Shown: piece after piece, positions 1 through 12,836 of the stretch
Numbering within the stretch: the stretch's first letter is position 1
Layout: each line of letters opens with the position of its first letter
Origin: Isoetes taiwanensis
Taxonomy: Eukaryota; Streptophyta; Lycopodiopsida; Isoetales; Isoetaceae
Direction: 5' to 3'
Assembly: GCA_021234155.1 (NCBI GenBank)
Contig: JAJEKV010000024.1
Span: forward strand, 15,399,030-15,463,029
Length of the DNA stretch: 64,000 nt
Translations under genes and position numbers: made by a program
The notes under the pieces: model-generated
Told to the model about the DNA's origin: nothing
The model's database searches: none
Seen by the model: the letters and a program-made list of their open reading frames with translations, nothing else

Positions 1-853
1 CCTCATTACGTATTGCTGGGCCCTCTTCGGGAAGGCCCAAAAGATTCCAGATCGGTCCGGGAGAACTTGTCAAACTGCAGGGCGTCCTGAGGTCGGCCTT
101 GTATAAACCGCAGTGTTCGTCGTTCGGGCACCGGGAGTTCCGGAATGGCAATCGACCCTGCCAAATCGTCCGAAATGGCGAAATTACTTAGGGAGCAAGT
201 TACATAAGGTCGGTTTTGCAAAAGAAAGAAACACTCATGCCCTCCACGACAGTATCCCATCCACATCCTAGGCCAATACGAGTGTGATGCAGCGGGTTTA
301 CTTTGGCTTTGAGGTCGGGTGGTCTTCGCCGCAACTTGGTCCCTGCGGTAAGTCGACGTTTCCGAGTCCATCGCGTAGCCAAATCACATTCCTGAGAGGG
401 AGTGTCGCCTGGCCCGCCCCTGTGGCCTTGGGAGAGGAAATTCAAAGGCCTCGGGATTTTAGGTCCGTGCTCAAGGCTAACACCCCACTCCACGCCAAGT
501 CACGCACGCAAGGTCCCGCTCGACCCAAGGAGAGCCTCCAAAACGAAACCGGGCTGCCGTGTTCCAGAAGGGTTTATGCTTTGGGGCCGTGAGACTTGGT
601 CACATAGACTTGGGTCCCGCCGGTAAGCCGCAGCCGAGATTACGGAGCAAGTGGAACTCGACGGATGGAGTTTGGGGGGCCCGTCCTCCTCCCATGTGGC
701 AAGTAGAAGCCTGTGGGGCGCTTTGCGCTGGCAAGACATTCATAAATCTGCAATTAATGCATTGTACGAAAATAAATTCTGATTTTTGCCAGTCGGATCT
801 CTAATCCATCTCCCGGAAGCATTGCAGCCCAATTTTCGAACAAATTTTCTATA
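1..853 (+). repeat. type A unit, left-truncated by the window edge
   Basis: This begins inside the GC-rich left half of a type A unit (CCTCTTCGGGAAGGCCCAAA) and runs through the shared right half to AATTTTCTATAGG. The right part is noticeably diverged from the other copies. Confidence 0.85.
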
Positions 854-1970
854 GGTTGTCTAGGGTCAAAGGGTTAGATAGAATCTGGGCTTCAAGTGCC
901 CCGCTGTGTATAAACCGAAGCCGGGCACCTTCCCCAAGTCAAACGGGAGGCCAGACCTTGTGGATCCCTCACAAGAGGTGAGAGTCCCACCCCAAGAGGC
1001 TGGATCCAAAAACGCTCCTCGGCAAATTTCTTCGGCAAATACCCCCGGGTTGCACGCTAATGACCACCTCCTGAAAGTCTTGCCTCCCTATCCGACCGCT
1101 GATCCTCCGTCAGGCCCCTTCGAAGGCCCAAAAAGATTCCAGACGGGGTCCCGAGAACTTGGTCAAACCGCTAGGGCGCCCCGAGGTCGGCTAGAGGTCG
1201 TCTTGTCGCTCCTAGACTGTGGAGGCTCCGAATGGCAAAATCGACTGCCAAATCGTCCCAATGGCGAAATTACCCTAGGGAGCAAGTTACAAGGTCGGTT
1301 TTGGTAAAAGAAAGAAACACTCACACCCTCCACGACAAGATCCCGCATCCACATCCTAGGCCAATCGACTACGAGTGTGATGGAAGTGAGCTACTTTGGC
1401 GCTTCTTGAGGTCGGGTGGTCTTCGCCACGAACTTGGTCCCCAAGGCAATGTCGACGTTTCGAGTCCATTGGCGAGCCAAATCAAGGATTCCCGAGAGGG
1501 GAGGTCGCCTGGCCCGTCCCCTGTGGCCTTGGGGAGAGGAAATTCGGCAAGCAGCCTCCGGGGATTTTAGGGTCCGTGCTCAAGGCCAACACCCCCCACT
1601 CCACGCCAAGTCACTTCAAGCAAGGTCCCACCTCGACCGGACAAGGAGAGGGCCTCCAAAACGAAACCCCGTGGGTTGCCGTGTTCTAGAAGGGTTTATG
1701 CTTTGGGGGCCGAGACTTGGTCTCAAGGCACTTGGGACCTGGCCGAAAGCCGCAGCCCGGAATACGGAGCAAGGGGAACCGACAGAATGGAGTTTGGGCC
1801 TGTCCTCCTCCGATGTGGCAAGTACAAGTCGGGGGCTTTTTGCAAAGGGCAAGACATTCATAAATTCGCAATTAATGCATTGTACGAAAAATAAATTCTG
1901 ATTTTTGCCACCGGATTCCTAATCCATCTCCAGCACACAGCCCAATTTTTCAAATTTTCTGAGAAGGTCT
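854..1970 (+). repeat. type A unit 1
   Basis: 1117 bases. The first 70 bases are diverged (GTATAAACCGAAGCCGGGCA in place of the usual GGGCAACCGAGCCGGCAC). The remainder follows the consensus. Confidence 0.85.
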
Positions 1971-3071
1971 AGGTCAAAGGGTTAGTGATAGAATCGGCCG
2001 GGCAGCCCGCTGGTGGCAACCGAGCCGGCACCCTTCCCCAAGTCAAACGAGGCACCTGCAGGATCCCTCACAAGAGGGGAGAGTCCGGACCCCAAGAGGT
2101 GGGATCCAAAAGTTCCCGAGGCAGCCCTTCCCGCGGGCAGCTCCCCTGGGGCCGTGACGCTTAATGACCACCCTCCCGAGCCCGGTTCCCCATCCCACCG
2201 CTGGATCCTCCGCTCAGGCCCCTCTTCGGAAGGCCCAAAAGATTCCAGATCGGGTCCGAGAACTTGTCAAATCGCAGGCGCCCCGAGGTCGGCCTTGTAG
2301 AAACCGCAGTTGTCTTGTCGCTCGGGCACCGGGGAGGCTCCGAATGGCAAATCGACCCCGCCAAATCGTCCTAATGGCTAAATTATCCTAGAGAGCAAGT
2401 TACAAGGTCGGTTTTGCAAAAGAAAAGAAACACTCACGCCTCCACGACAAGATCCCGCGATCCACATCCTAGGCCAATCGACTACGAGTGTGATGGAAGT
2501 GAGCTACTTTGGCGCTTCTTGAGGTCGGGTGGTCTTCCGCCACCTAACTTGGTCCCCGTGAGCAATGTCGACGCTCGAGTCCATTGGCAGAGTCAAATCG
2601 CGATTCCGAGAGGGAGGTCGCTCGTCCGGCCCCCAAGGCCTTGGGGAGAGGAAATTCAAGCAAGCTTCCTGGGATTTTAGGGTCCGCGGCTCAAGGCCAA
2701 CACCCCCCACTCCACGCCAAGTCACGCAAGGTCCCGCCTGACCGACAAGGAGAGGGCCTCCAAAACGAAAACCCCGTGGGCTGCCGTGTTCTAGAATGGT
2801 TTGCGCTTTGGGGGGCCGAGACTTGGCCTCGCTGCACTTGGGTCCCCCGCCGAAGAAGCCGCAGCCGAGATTACGAGAGCAAGGGGAACCGACGGAGCGG
2901 AGTTTGGGCATGTCCTCCTCCCGATGTGGCAAGTAGAAGTCGGGGGCTTTTGCAAAGGGCAAGACATTCATAAATTCGCAATTAATGCATTGTACCTAAA
3001 ATAAATACTGATTTTTGCCGCTTGATTCCTAATCCATCTCCAAAGACACGGCCCAATTTTTCAAATTTTCT
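1971..3071 (+). repeat. type A unit 2
   Basis: 1101 bases. A complete A unit with both the GC-rich left half and the right half that ends in the ATTCATAAATTCGC block and the CAAATTTTCTGAGAAGG boundary. Confidence 0.88.
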
Positions 3072-4170
3072 GAGAAGGTCTAGGTCAAAGGGTTAGCATT
3101 AGAACGGGTCGGGCAACCGAGCCGCACCCTTCCCCAAGTCAAACGAGGCCAGACCTTGCAGGGATCCCTCACAAGAGGGGAGAGTCCGACCCCAAGAGGC
3201 GGATCCAAAAGTTCCCGAGGCAGCTCCTCTTCCCCGGCAGCGGCCTCCTGGGGTCGACGCTAATGACCACCCTCCCGAGCCCTGCCCCCTATCCCACCGC
3301 TGATCCTCCGCTCAGGGGCCCTCTTCGAAGGCCCAAAAGATTCCAGATCGGTCCGGGAGAACTTGTCAAACCGCAGGGCGCCCCGAGGTCGGCCTTTGTA
3401 GAAACCGCAGTTGTCTTGTCGCTCGCACCGGGAGGTTCGAATGGCAAATCGACCGCCAAATCGTCCCTAATGGCGAAATTACCCTAGGGAGCAAGTTACA
3501 AGGTCGGTTTTGCAAAAGAAAGAAACACTCATGCCCTCCACGACAAGATCCCCGATCCACATCCTAGGCCAATCGACCGCGAATGTGATGGAAGTGAGCT
3601 ACTTTGGCGCTCTTGAGGTCGGGTGGTCTTCTCGCCACGGAACTTGGTCCCTGTGGCAATGTCGACGCTTCGAGTCCATTGGCGAGCCAAATCATGATTC
3701 CGGAGAGGGAGGTCGCCTGGCCCGGCCCCTGTGGCCTTGGGGAGAGGAAATTCGGGGCAAGCAGCCCGGGGATTTTAGGGTCCGTGCTCAAGGCCAACAC
3801 CCCCACTCCACGCCAAGTCACGCGCAAGGTCCCGCCTCGGACCGACAAGTAGAGGGCCTCCAAAACGTGAAACCCCGGGTGGGCTGCCGCCATGTTCTAG
3901 AAGGGTTTGCATTTTGGGGCCAAGACTTGGTCTCTTGCACTTGGGACCCGGCCGAGAAACCGCAGCCGAGAATACGGAGCAAGGGGAACCGACAGAGCGG
4001 AGTTTGGGCCTGTCCTCCTCCCGATGTGGCAAGTAGAAGTCTGGGGCGCTTTTGTGGGGCAAGACATTCATAAATTCGCAATTAATGCATTGTACGAAAA
4101 TAAATTCTGATTTTTGCCACCGATTCCTAATCCATCTCCAAAGACAATGTTCCCCAATTTTCAAATTTTT
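3072..4170 (+). repeat. type A unit 3
   Basis: 1099 bases. A complete A unit close to consensus. It is followed by the first type B unit: the boundary motif continues GTTAGCTAAGG instead of GTTAGCATTAG. Confidence 0.88.
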
Positions 4171-5263
4171 GAGAAGGTCTAGGTCAAAGGGTTAGCTAAG
4201 GTCAAAGGAATGGAGTTTGTGGGATCGTTGTACTTGGGGTTGACCTTTGGCTCACCGGACGCTATACTTGGTCTAAGATTGCATTGAGAATATAAGCATC
4301 ATAACTATTAGAATGAAGATAAATGATTACGTAAAAGCATCATAACTACTAGAATGAAGATAAATGATTACGTAAAAGCAAAAGACTAGTGCGGGTTGGG
4401 GGGGTTAGATTTGGTTGCTTGTGATGATGGTTGTGTTTCAAAGATCAAGGCATATGGATAGAGAGAATGCCCTTGTTCAACTGGATCGCCCCTAAAGCTA
4501 TTTGTCATGGATGGCATAATTAACTTGTAATGAACCGGGGGGCAAGCAACTTCCCGGGAGTTTAGGGTCCCAGCTCAAGGCCAACACCCCCCACTCCATG
4601 TCAAGACACCTGCAAGGTCCCGACCAAATCGACAAGGAGAGGGCCTCCAAACGTAAACCATGTGACTTGCCGCATTCTAGAAGGGTTTTTGTTTTGGGGG
4701 CCGAAGTTTTGGTCTTCCTCGCCACTTTAACTTGGTCCCTGTGGCAACGCCGACGCTTTCGAGTCCATTGGCGTAGCCAAATCGTGATTCCTGAGAGGGG
4801 AGGTCGCCTCGCCCGGCCCCGTGGCCTTGGGGAGAGGGAAATTCGGGCAAGCGCCTTCCCGGGATTTTAGGGTCCGTGGCTCAAGGCCAACACCCCCACT
4901 CCATGTCAAGTCACGGCCAAAAGGTCCCGCCTGACCGACAAGGAGAGGGGGCTCCAAAACGTAAACCCCGTGGGTTGCCAGTTCTAGAAGGGTTTGGCGC
5001 TTTGGGGGCCGAGACTTGGTCTGCTGCACTTGGGACCTGGCCGAGAAACCGCAGCCGAGAATACGGAGCAAGGGGAACCCACAGAGGCGGAGTTTGGGCC
5101 TCCTCCTCCGGCCATGTGGCAAGTAAAGTCGGGGGCTTTTGCAAAGGGCAAGACATTCATAAATTCGCAATTAATGCATTGTACGAAAATAAATTCTGAT
5201 TTTTTGCCGGTTGGATTCCTAATCCATCTCCAAAGACACAAATTTACAATTTTTAAAAATTTC
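4171..5263 (+). repeat. type B unit 1
   Basis: 1093 bases. The GC-rich left half of type A is replaced by about 350 bases of AT-richer DNA, including a tandem pair of a ~40-base segment containing GAATGAAGATAAATGATTAC. A diverged extra copy of the GGGTCC...TCTAGAAGGGTTT module follows. From the TTGGTCTTC junction near 4720 the unit returns to the shared type A right half. Confidence 0.88.
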
Positions 5264-6190
5264 GAGAAGGTCTAGGTCAAAGGGTTAGCATTAGAACGGC
5301 CGGGGCAGCCCGCTGCGGTAGCACCGAGCCGGCACCCTTCCCCAAGTCAAACGAGGCCAGACCTTGCAGGGATCCCTCACAAGAGGGGGGGAGAGTCCCA
5401 CCCCAAGAGGCGGGATCCAAAAGTTCCCGAGGCAGCCCTTCCTCGGCAGCCGCTGGGCCGCACACTAATGACCACCCTCCCGAGCCCTGGTTCCCCTATC
5501 CAACCGCTGATCCTCCGCTCAGGGCCCCTCTTCGAAGGCCCAAAAGATTCCGATCGGGTCCAGAGAACTTGTCAAACCGTAGGGCGCCCCGAGGTCGGGC
5601 CTTGTAGAAACCGCAGTTGTCTTGTCGCTCGCACCGGGAGGCTCCTAATGGCAAATCGACCCCGCCAAATCGTCCTAATGGCTAAATTACCCTAGGGAGC
5701 AAGTTACAAGGTCGGTTTTGCAAAAGAAAGAAACACTCACGCCCCACGACAAAAGATCCCGATCCACATCCTAGGCCAATACGAGTGTGATGGAAGTGAG
5801 CTACTTTGGCTTCTTGAGGTCGGGTGGTCTTCCTCGCCACTTTAACTTGGTCCCTGTGGCAATGTCGACGTTTCGAGTCCATTGGCAGAGCCAAATCGCG
5901 ATTCCGGAGAGGGGAGGTCGCCCGTCCCGGCCCTCGTGGCCGGTGACTTGGCCTGTTGCACTTGGTCCCGGCCGAAAGCCGCAGCCGAGATTACGAGCAA
6001 GGGAACCGACGGAGCAGAGTTTGGGCCTGTCCTCCTCCTCCCGATGTGGCAAGTAGAAGTCGGGGCTTTTTGCAAAGGGCAAGACATTCATAAATTCGCA
6101 ATTAATGCATTGTACGAAAATAAATTCGCTTTTTTGCCGCTTGATTCCTAATCCATGTCCAAAGACACAGCCAATTTTCGAAATTTTCTG
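5264..6190 (+). repeat. type A unit 4, internally deleted
   Basis: 927 bases, about 180 shorter than its neighbours. The segment from the GGGGAGAGGAAATTC motif to the TCTAGAAGGGTTT motif is missing near 5940, where the sequence jumps from GTGGCCGG to TGACTTGGCC. Confidence 0.85.
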
Positions 6191-7317
6191 GAGAAGGTCT
6201 AGGTCAAAGGGTTAGCATTAGAACGGTCGGGGCAGCCCGCTGGGCAACCGAGCTGGCACCGCTCCCCAAGTCAAACGAGGCCAGACCTTGCAGGATCCCT
6301 CACAAGAGGCGAGTCCTGACCCCAAGAGGCGGGATCCAAAAACGCCCCGAGGCAGCCCTTCCCCGGCAAGCCCCGGGGGTTGCACGCTAATGACCACCCT
6401 CCCGAGCCCGGCTCCCCTATCCGACCGCTGATCCTCCGCTCAGGGCCCCTCTTCTGAAGGCCCAAAAGATTCCAGACGGCCTGGGGAGAACTTGTCAAAC
6501 CGCTGCAGGCCCCGAGGTCGGGCCTTGTAAGTGTCTTGTCGCCCCAAGCACCGTGGAGGCTCCTAATGGCAAATCGACCCCGCCAAATCGTCCCGAATGG
6601 CGAAATTACCCTAGGGAGCAAGTTACAAGGTCGGTTTTGCAAAAGAAAGAAACACTCACGCCCCTACGACAAGAGATCCCGCATCCACATCCTAGGCCAA
6701 TCGACTACGAGTGTGATGGAAGTGAGCTACTTTGGCGCTTCTTGAGGTCGGGTGGTCTTCCTCGCCACGTAACTTGGTCCCCAGTGGCAATGTCGACGCT
6801 TCGAGTCCATTGGCGAGCCAAATCGCGATTCCTGAGAGGGGAGGTCGCCCGGCCCGGCCCCTGTGGCCTTGGGGAGAGGAAATTCGGGCAAGCAGCCTTC
6901 CTGGGGATTTTAGGTCCGTGGTCCTCAAGGCCAACACCCCCACTCCACGCCAAGTCACCGCAAAGGTCCCGCCCTGACCGACAAGGAGAGGGCCTCCAAA
7001 ACGTAAACCCTGTGGGTTGCCAAGTTCTAGAAGGGTTTGTGTTTTGGGGGCCGAGACTTGGCCTTGCTTGCACTTGGGTCCCGGCCGAAGAAGCCGCAGC
7101 CAGATTACTTGAGCAAGGGGAACCGGGACGAAGCTTGAGTTTGGGCCTGTCCTCCTCCCGATGTGGCAAGTACAAGTCGGGGGGCGCTTTTTTGCAAGTA
7201 GGCAAGACATTCATAAATTCGCAATTAATGCATTGTACCTAAAAATAAATTCTGATTTTTGCCACCGGATTCCTAATCCATCTCCAAAGACACGTTTAAT
7301 TTTTTTCAAATTTTCTG
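6191..7317 (+). repeat. type A unit 5
   Basis: 1127 bases. Complete A unit; the 60 bases before the ATTCATAAATTCGC anchor carry small insertions. Confidence 0.88.
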
Positions 7318-8437
7318 GAGAAGGTCTAGGTCAAAGGGTTAGCATTAGAACGGTCCGGGGCAGCCCGCTGCGGGCAACCGAGCCGGCACCCTTCCCCAAG
7401 TCAAACGAGGCCAGGACCTTGCAGGGATCCCTCACAAGAGGGGAGAGTCCCACCCCCAAGAGGCGGGATCCAAAAGTTCCCCGAGGCAGCCCCTTCTTCG
7501 CAGCGGCCCCCCGGTGACGCTTAATGACCACCCTCCCGAGTCCTGGTTCCCCTATCCGACCGCTGATCCTCCGCTCAGGGGCCCCTCTTCGAAGGCCCAA
7601 AAGATTCCGATCGATCCGGAGAACTTGTCAAACCGCTAGGCGCCCCGAGGTCGGCCTTTGTAGAAACCGCAGTGTCTTGTTGTTCGGCACCGGGAGGCTC
7701 CTAATGGCAAATCGACCACAAATCGTCCTAATGGCGAAATTACCCTAGGGAGCAAGTTACAAGGTCGGTTTTGCAAACGAAAGAAACACTCACGCCCTCC
7801 ACGACAGTATCCCGCATCCACATCCTAGGCCAATCGACTACGAGTGTGATGGAAGTGAGCTACTTTGGCGCTTCTTGGAGGTCGGGTGGTCTTCTGGCCA
7901 CGGAACTTGGTCCCTGTGGCAATGTCGACGTTTCGAGTCCATTGGCAGAGCCAAATCGCGATTCCTCGAGGGGAGGTCGCCCGGCCCGGCCCCTGTGGCC
8001 TTGGGAGAGGAAATTCGGGGGCAAGCAGCTTCCTGGGATTTTAGGGTCCGTGCTCGGCATCAACACCCCCCACTCCACGCCAAGTCACGGGCGCAAGGTC
8101 CCGCCTCGACCGACAAAGGAGAGGGCCTCCAAAACGTAAACCCTGTGGGTTGCCAGGTTCTAGAAGGGTTTGCGTTTTGGGGGCCGAGACTTGGTCTGTT
8201 GCACTTGGGACCTGGCCAAGAAGCTGCAGCCGAGAATACGGAGCAAGGGGAACTGACCGAGCGGAGTTTGGGCCTGTTCTCCTCCTGTTGTGGCAAGTAG
8301 AAGTCGGGGGGCGCTTTTGCAGTGGCAAGACATTCATAAATTCGCAATTAATGCATTGTACGAAAATAAATTCTGATTTTTTGCCAGTTGGATTCCTAAT
8401 CCATCTCCAGCACACAGCCCAATTTTCGAAATTTTTG
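7318..8437 (+). repeat. type A unit 6
   Basis: 1120 bases. Complete A unit, followed by the second type B unit. Confidence 0.88.
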
Positions 8438-9528
8438 GAGAAGGTCTAGGTCAAAGGGTTAGCTAAGGTCAAAGGAATGGAGTTTGTGGGATCGTTGTAC
8501 TTGGGGTTGACCTTGGCTCGCTGGACGTTATACTTGGTCTAAGATTGCATTGAGAATATAAGCATCATAACTATTAGAATGAAGATAAATGATTACAGAA
8601 AAGCATCATAACTACTAGAATGAAGATAAATGATTACGTAAAAGCAAAAAGACTAGTGCGGGGTTGGGGGGGGGTTAGATTTGGTTGCTTGTGATGATGG
8701 TTGTGTTTCAAAGATCAAGGCATATGGATAGAGAGAATGCCCTTGTTCAACCTGGACCGCCCCCCAAAGCTATTTGTCATGGATGGCATAATTAACTTGT
8801 AATGAACTCAATTCGGGGCAAGCAACTTCCTGGGGGAGTTTAGGGTCCCAGCTCAAGGCCAACACCCCCACTCCATGTCAAGACACCTGCAAGGTCCCAC
8901 CAAATCGACAAGGAGAGGGCCTCCAAACGAAACCCCGTGACTTGCCGATTCTAGAAGGGTTTTTGTTTTGGGGGCCGAAGTTTTGGTCTTATGGCCACGT
9001 AACTTGGTTCCTAGGGCAACGCCGACGTTCGAGTCCATTGGCGAGCCAAATCGCCGCCTGCAGAGGGGAGGTTGCCCGTCCGGCCCCCGTGGCCTTGGGG
9101 AGAGGGAAATTCGGGCAAGCAGCTTCCGGGGATTTTAGGGTCCGTGCTCTCAAGGCCAACACCCCCACTCCACGTCAAGTCACGCACGCAAGGTCCCCCG
9201 AACCGACAAGGAGAGGGCCTCCAAAACGTAAACCCCGTGGGGTTGCCGTGTTCTAGAAGGGTTTGCGCTTTGGGGCCGAGACTTGGTCTGCTGCACTTGG
9301 GACCCCGGCCGAAAGCCGCAGCCAAGATTACGGAGCAAGGGGAACTGACGGAGCGGAGTTTGGGCCTGTCCTCCTCCCGATGTGGCAAGTAGAAGTCTGG
9401 GGCGCTTTTGCAGTGGCAAGACATTCATAAATTCGCAATTAATGCATTGTACGAAAATAAATTCTGATTTTTTGCCACCGGATTCCTAATCCATCTCCAA
9501 AGACACAGCCCAATTTTCAAATTTTCTG
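8438..9528 (+). repeat. type B unit 2
   Basis: 1091 bases. Same architecture as type B unit 1: AT-richer block, diverged module copy, junction in TTTTGGTCTT near 8985, then the type A right half. Confidence 0.88.
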
Positions 9529-10639
9529 GAGAAGGTCTAGGTCAAAGGGTTAGCATTAGAACGGTCGGGGCAGCCCGTTGCAGGGCAACCGAGCTGGCAC
9601 CCTTCCCCAAGTCAAACGAGGCCAGGACCTTGCAGGGATCCCTCACAAGAGGGGAGAGTCCGGACCCCAAGAGGCGGATCCAAAAAAAGTTCCCGAGGCA
9701 GCCCTTCCCCGCGGCCCCCCGGGCCGACGCTAATGACCACCCTCCCGAGTCCGGTTCCCTATCCGGACGTTGGATCCTCCGCTCAGGGGCCCTCTTCGGG
9801 AAGGCCCAAAAGATTCCGATCGATCCGGGAGAACTTGTCAAACCGCAGGCGCCCCGAGGTCGGCCTTTGTAGAAACCGGGCAGTTGTCTTGTTGTTCGGG
9901 CACCGGGAGGCTCGAATGGCAAATCGACCTCAATAAATCGTCCTAATGGCGAAATTACCCTAGGGAGCAAGTTACAAGGTCGGTTTTGCAAACGAAAGAA
10001 ACACTCACGCCTCCACGACAAGATCCCGCATCCACATCCTAGGCCAATCGACTCACGAAAGTGATGGAAGTGAGCTACTTTGGCGCTTCTTGGAGGTCGG
10101 GTGGTCTTCTCGCCACGAACTTGGTCCCCGTGGCAATGTCGACGTTCGAGTCCATTGGCGAGCCAAATCGCGATTCCCGAGAGGGGAGGTCGCCCGGCCC
10201 GGCCCCCGTGGCCTTGGGGAGAGGAAATTCGGGCAAGCAGCTTCGGGATTTTAGGGTCCGTGCTCGCATCAACACCCCCACTCCACGCCAAGTCACCGCA
10301 AGGTCCCGCCCGACCGACAGGAGAGGGCCTCCAAAACGTAAACCCCGTGGGCTGCCGTGTTCTAGAAGGGTTTGCGCTTTGGGGGCGAGACTTGGTCTCA
10401 AGCACTTGGGACCCGCCAAGAAGTCGCAGCCGAGAATACGAGAGCAAGGGAACTGACCGAAATGGAGTTTGGGCCTGTTCTCCTCCCCGTTGTGGCAAGT
10501 AGAAGTCGGGGGCGCTTTTGCGGTGGCAAGACATTCATAAATTCGCCAATTAATGCATTGTACGAAAATAAATTCTGATTTTTGCCGGTTGATTCCTAAT
10601 CCATCTCCAAAGACACGTTCCAATTTTCAAAAATTTTTG
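9529..10639 (+). repeat. type A unit 7
   Basis: 1111 bases. Complete A unit. A 330-codon open frame on the minus strand here is absent from sister units and is fortuitous. Confidence 0.88.
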
Positions 10640-11720
10640 GAGAAGGTCTAGGTCAAAGGGTTAGCTAAGGTCAAAGGAATGGAGTTTGTGGGATCGTTGT
10701 ACTTGGGGTTGACCTTGGCTCATTTGGACGTTATACTTGGTCTAAGATTGCATTGAGAATATAAGCATCATAACTATTAGAATGAAGATAAATGATTACG
10801 TAAAAGCATCATAACTACTAGAATGAAGATAAATGATTACGTAAAAGCAAAAAGACTAGTGCGGGTTGGGGGGTTAGATTTGGTTGCTTGTGATGATGGT
10901 TGTGTTTCAAAGATCAAGGCATATGGATAGAGAGAATGCCCTTGTTCAACGGATCGCTCCCCTAAAGCTATTTGTCATGGATGGCATAATTAACTTGTAA
11001 TGAATCAATTCGGGCAAGCAACTTCCTGGGGAGTTTAGGGTCCCAGCTCAAGGCCAACACCCCCACTCCATGTCAAGACACGGTGCAAGGTCCCACCAAA
11101 TCGACAAGGAGAGGGCCTCCAAACGTAAACCCCGCGGACTTGCCGATTCTAGAAGGGTTTTTGTTTTGGGGGCCGAAGTTTTGGTCTTATGGCCACGAAC
11201 TTGGTTCCTAGGGCAACGCCGACGCGTTCGAGTCCATTGGCGCAGCCAAATCGCAGCCCAGAGGGGAGGTTGCCCGTCCCGTCCCCGTGGCCTTGGGGAG
11301 AGGAAATTCGGGGCAAGCACTTCGGGGATTTTAGGGTCCGTGCTCTGGCGTCCAACACCCCCACTCCACGCCAAGTCACGGCCAAGCAAGGTCCCCGCCC
11401 GACCGACAAGGAGAGGGCCTCCGAAACGTAAACCCTGTGGGTTGCCAGGTTCTAGAAGGGTTTGCGTTTTGGGGGCGAGACTTGGGTCTACGCACTTGGG
11501 ACCGGCCGAAAGCCGCAGCCAAGATTACGGAGCAAGGGGAACTGACGGAGCGGAGTTTGGGCCTGTCCTCCTCCCCCGGCAAGTAGAAGTCGGGGGCTTT
11601 TGCAAAGGCAAGACATTCATAAATTCGCAATTAATGCATTGTAATGAAAATAAATTCTGATTTTTGCCAGCTGAATTCCTAATCCATCTCCAAAGACACA
11701 GCCCAATTTTCAAATTTTCG
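10640..11720 (+). repeat. type B unit 3
   Basis: 1081 bases. Same architecture as the earlier B units. It begins an alternating B-A-B-A run. Confidence 0.88.
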
Positions 11721-12836
11721 GAGAAGGTCTAGTCAAAGGGTTAGCATTAGAACGGTCGGGACAGCCCGTTGCAGGGCAACCGAGCTGGCACCCTTCCCCA
11801 AGTCAAACGAGGCCAGGACCTTGCAGGGATCCCTCACAAGAGGGGAGAGTCCGTACCCCAAGAGGCGGGATCCAAAAAAGTTCCCGAGGCAGCCCTTCCC
11901 CGGCAAGTGCTCCCCGGCCGCACTGCGCTAATGACCACCCTCCCAGCCCGGTTCCCCTATCGACCGCTTGGATCCTCCGCTCGGGGCCCCTCTTGGGAAG
12001 GCCCAAAAGATTCCAGATCGGTCCGGGAGAACTTGTCAAACCGCGGGGCGTCCTGAGGTCACCCTTGTAGAAACCACAGTGTCTTGTCGTTCGGGCACCG
12101 GGGAGGCTCCGGAATGACAAATTGACCCTGCCAAATCGTCCGAAATGGCGAAATTACCCTAGGGAGCAAGTTACAAGGTCGGTTTTGCAAAAGAAAGAAA
12201 CACTCACGCCCTCCACGACAATATCCCGCATCCACATCTTAGGCCAATTGAAGTGAGCTACTTTGGCGCTTCTTGGAGGTCGGGTGGTCTTCTGGCCACG
12301 GAACTTGCTCCCCAGGGCAATGTCGACGTTCTGAGTCCATTGGCAGAGCCAAATCGCGATTCCGGAGAGGGGAGGTCGCCCGTCCATCCCCAGGGCCTTA
12401 GGGAGAGGAAATTCGGGGCAAGCAGCTTCCGGGAAGATTTTAGGGTCCGTGATCTGGCATCAACACCCCCACTCCACGTCAAGTCACGACGCAAGGTCCC
12501 GCCCGAATCTGACAAGGAGAGGGCCTCCAAAACGTAAACCCTGTGGGTTGCCAGGTTCTAGAAGGGTTTGCGTTTTGGGGGCCGAGACTTGGTCTGTTGC
12601 ACTTGGGACCTGGCCAAGAAGCTGCAGCCGAGAATACGGAGCAAGGGGACCTGACGGAGCCGGAGTTTGGGCCCGTCCTCCTCCCGGCGTGGCAAGTAGA
12701 AGTCGGGGGCGCTTTTGCGAAGGCAAGACATTCATAAATTCGCAATTAATGCATTGTACCGAAAATAAATTCTGATTTTTGCCACCGGATTCCTAATCCA
12801 TCTCCAAAGACACTACCCCCCATTTTCAAAATTTTG
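11721..12836 (+). repeat. type A unit 8
   Basis: 1116 bases. Complete A unit. The CGACTACGAGTGTGATGG segment present in most A units is missing near 12248. Confidence 0.87.

Noticed and set aside
9542-10534. 330-codon minus-strand ORF in the satellite array
   Set aside because: Sister units at the same position are broken by indels in this frame, and the translation is Pro/Arg/Ser-rich without a domain; it is a by-product of high GC.
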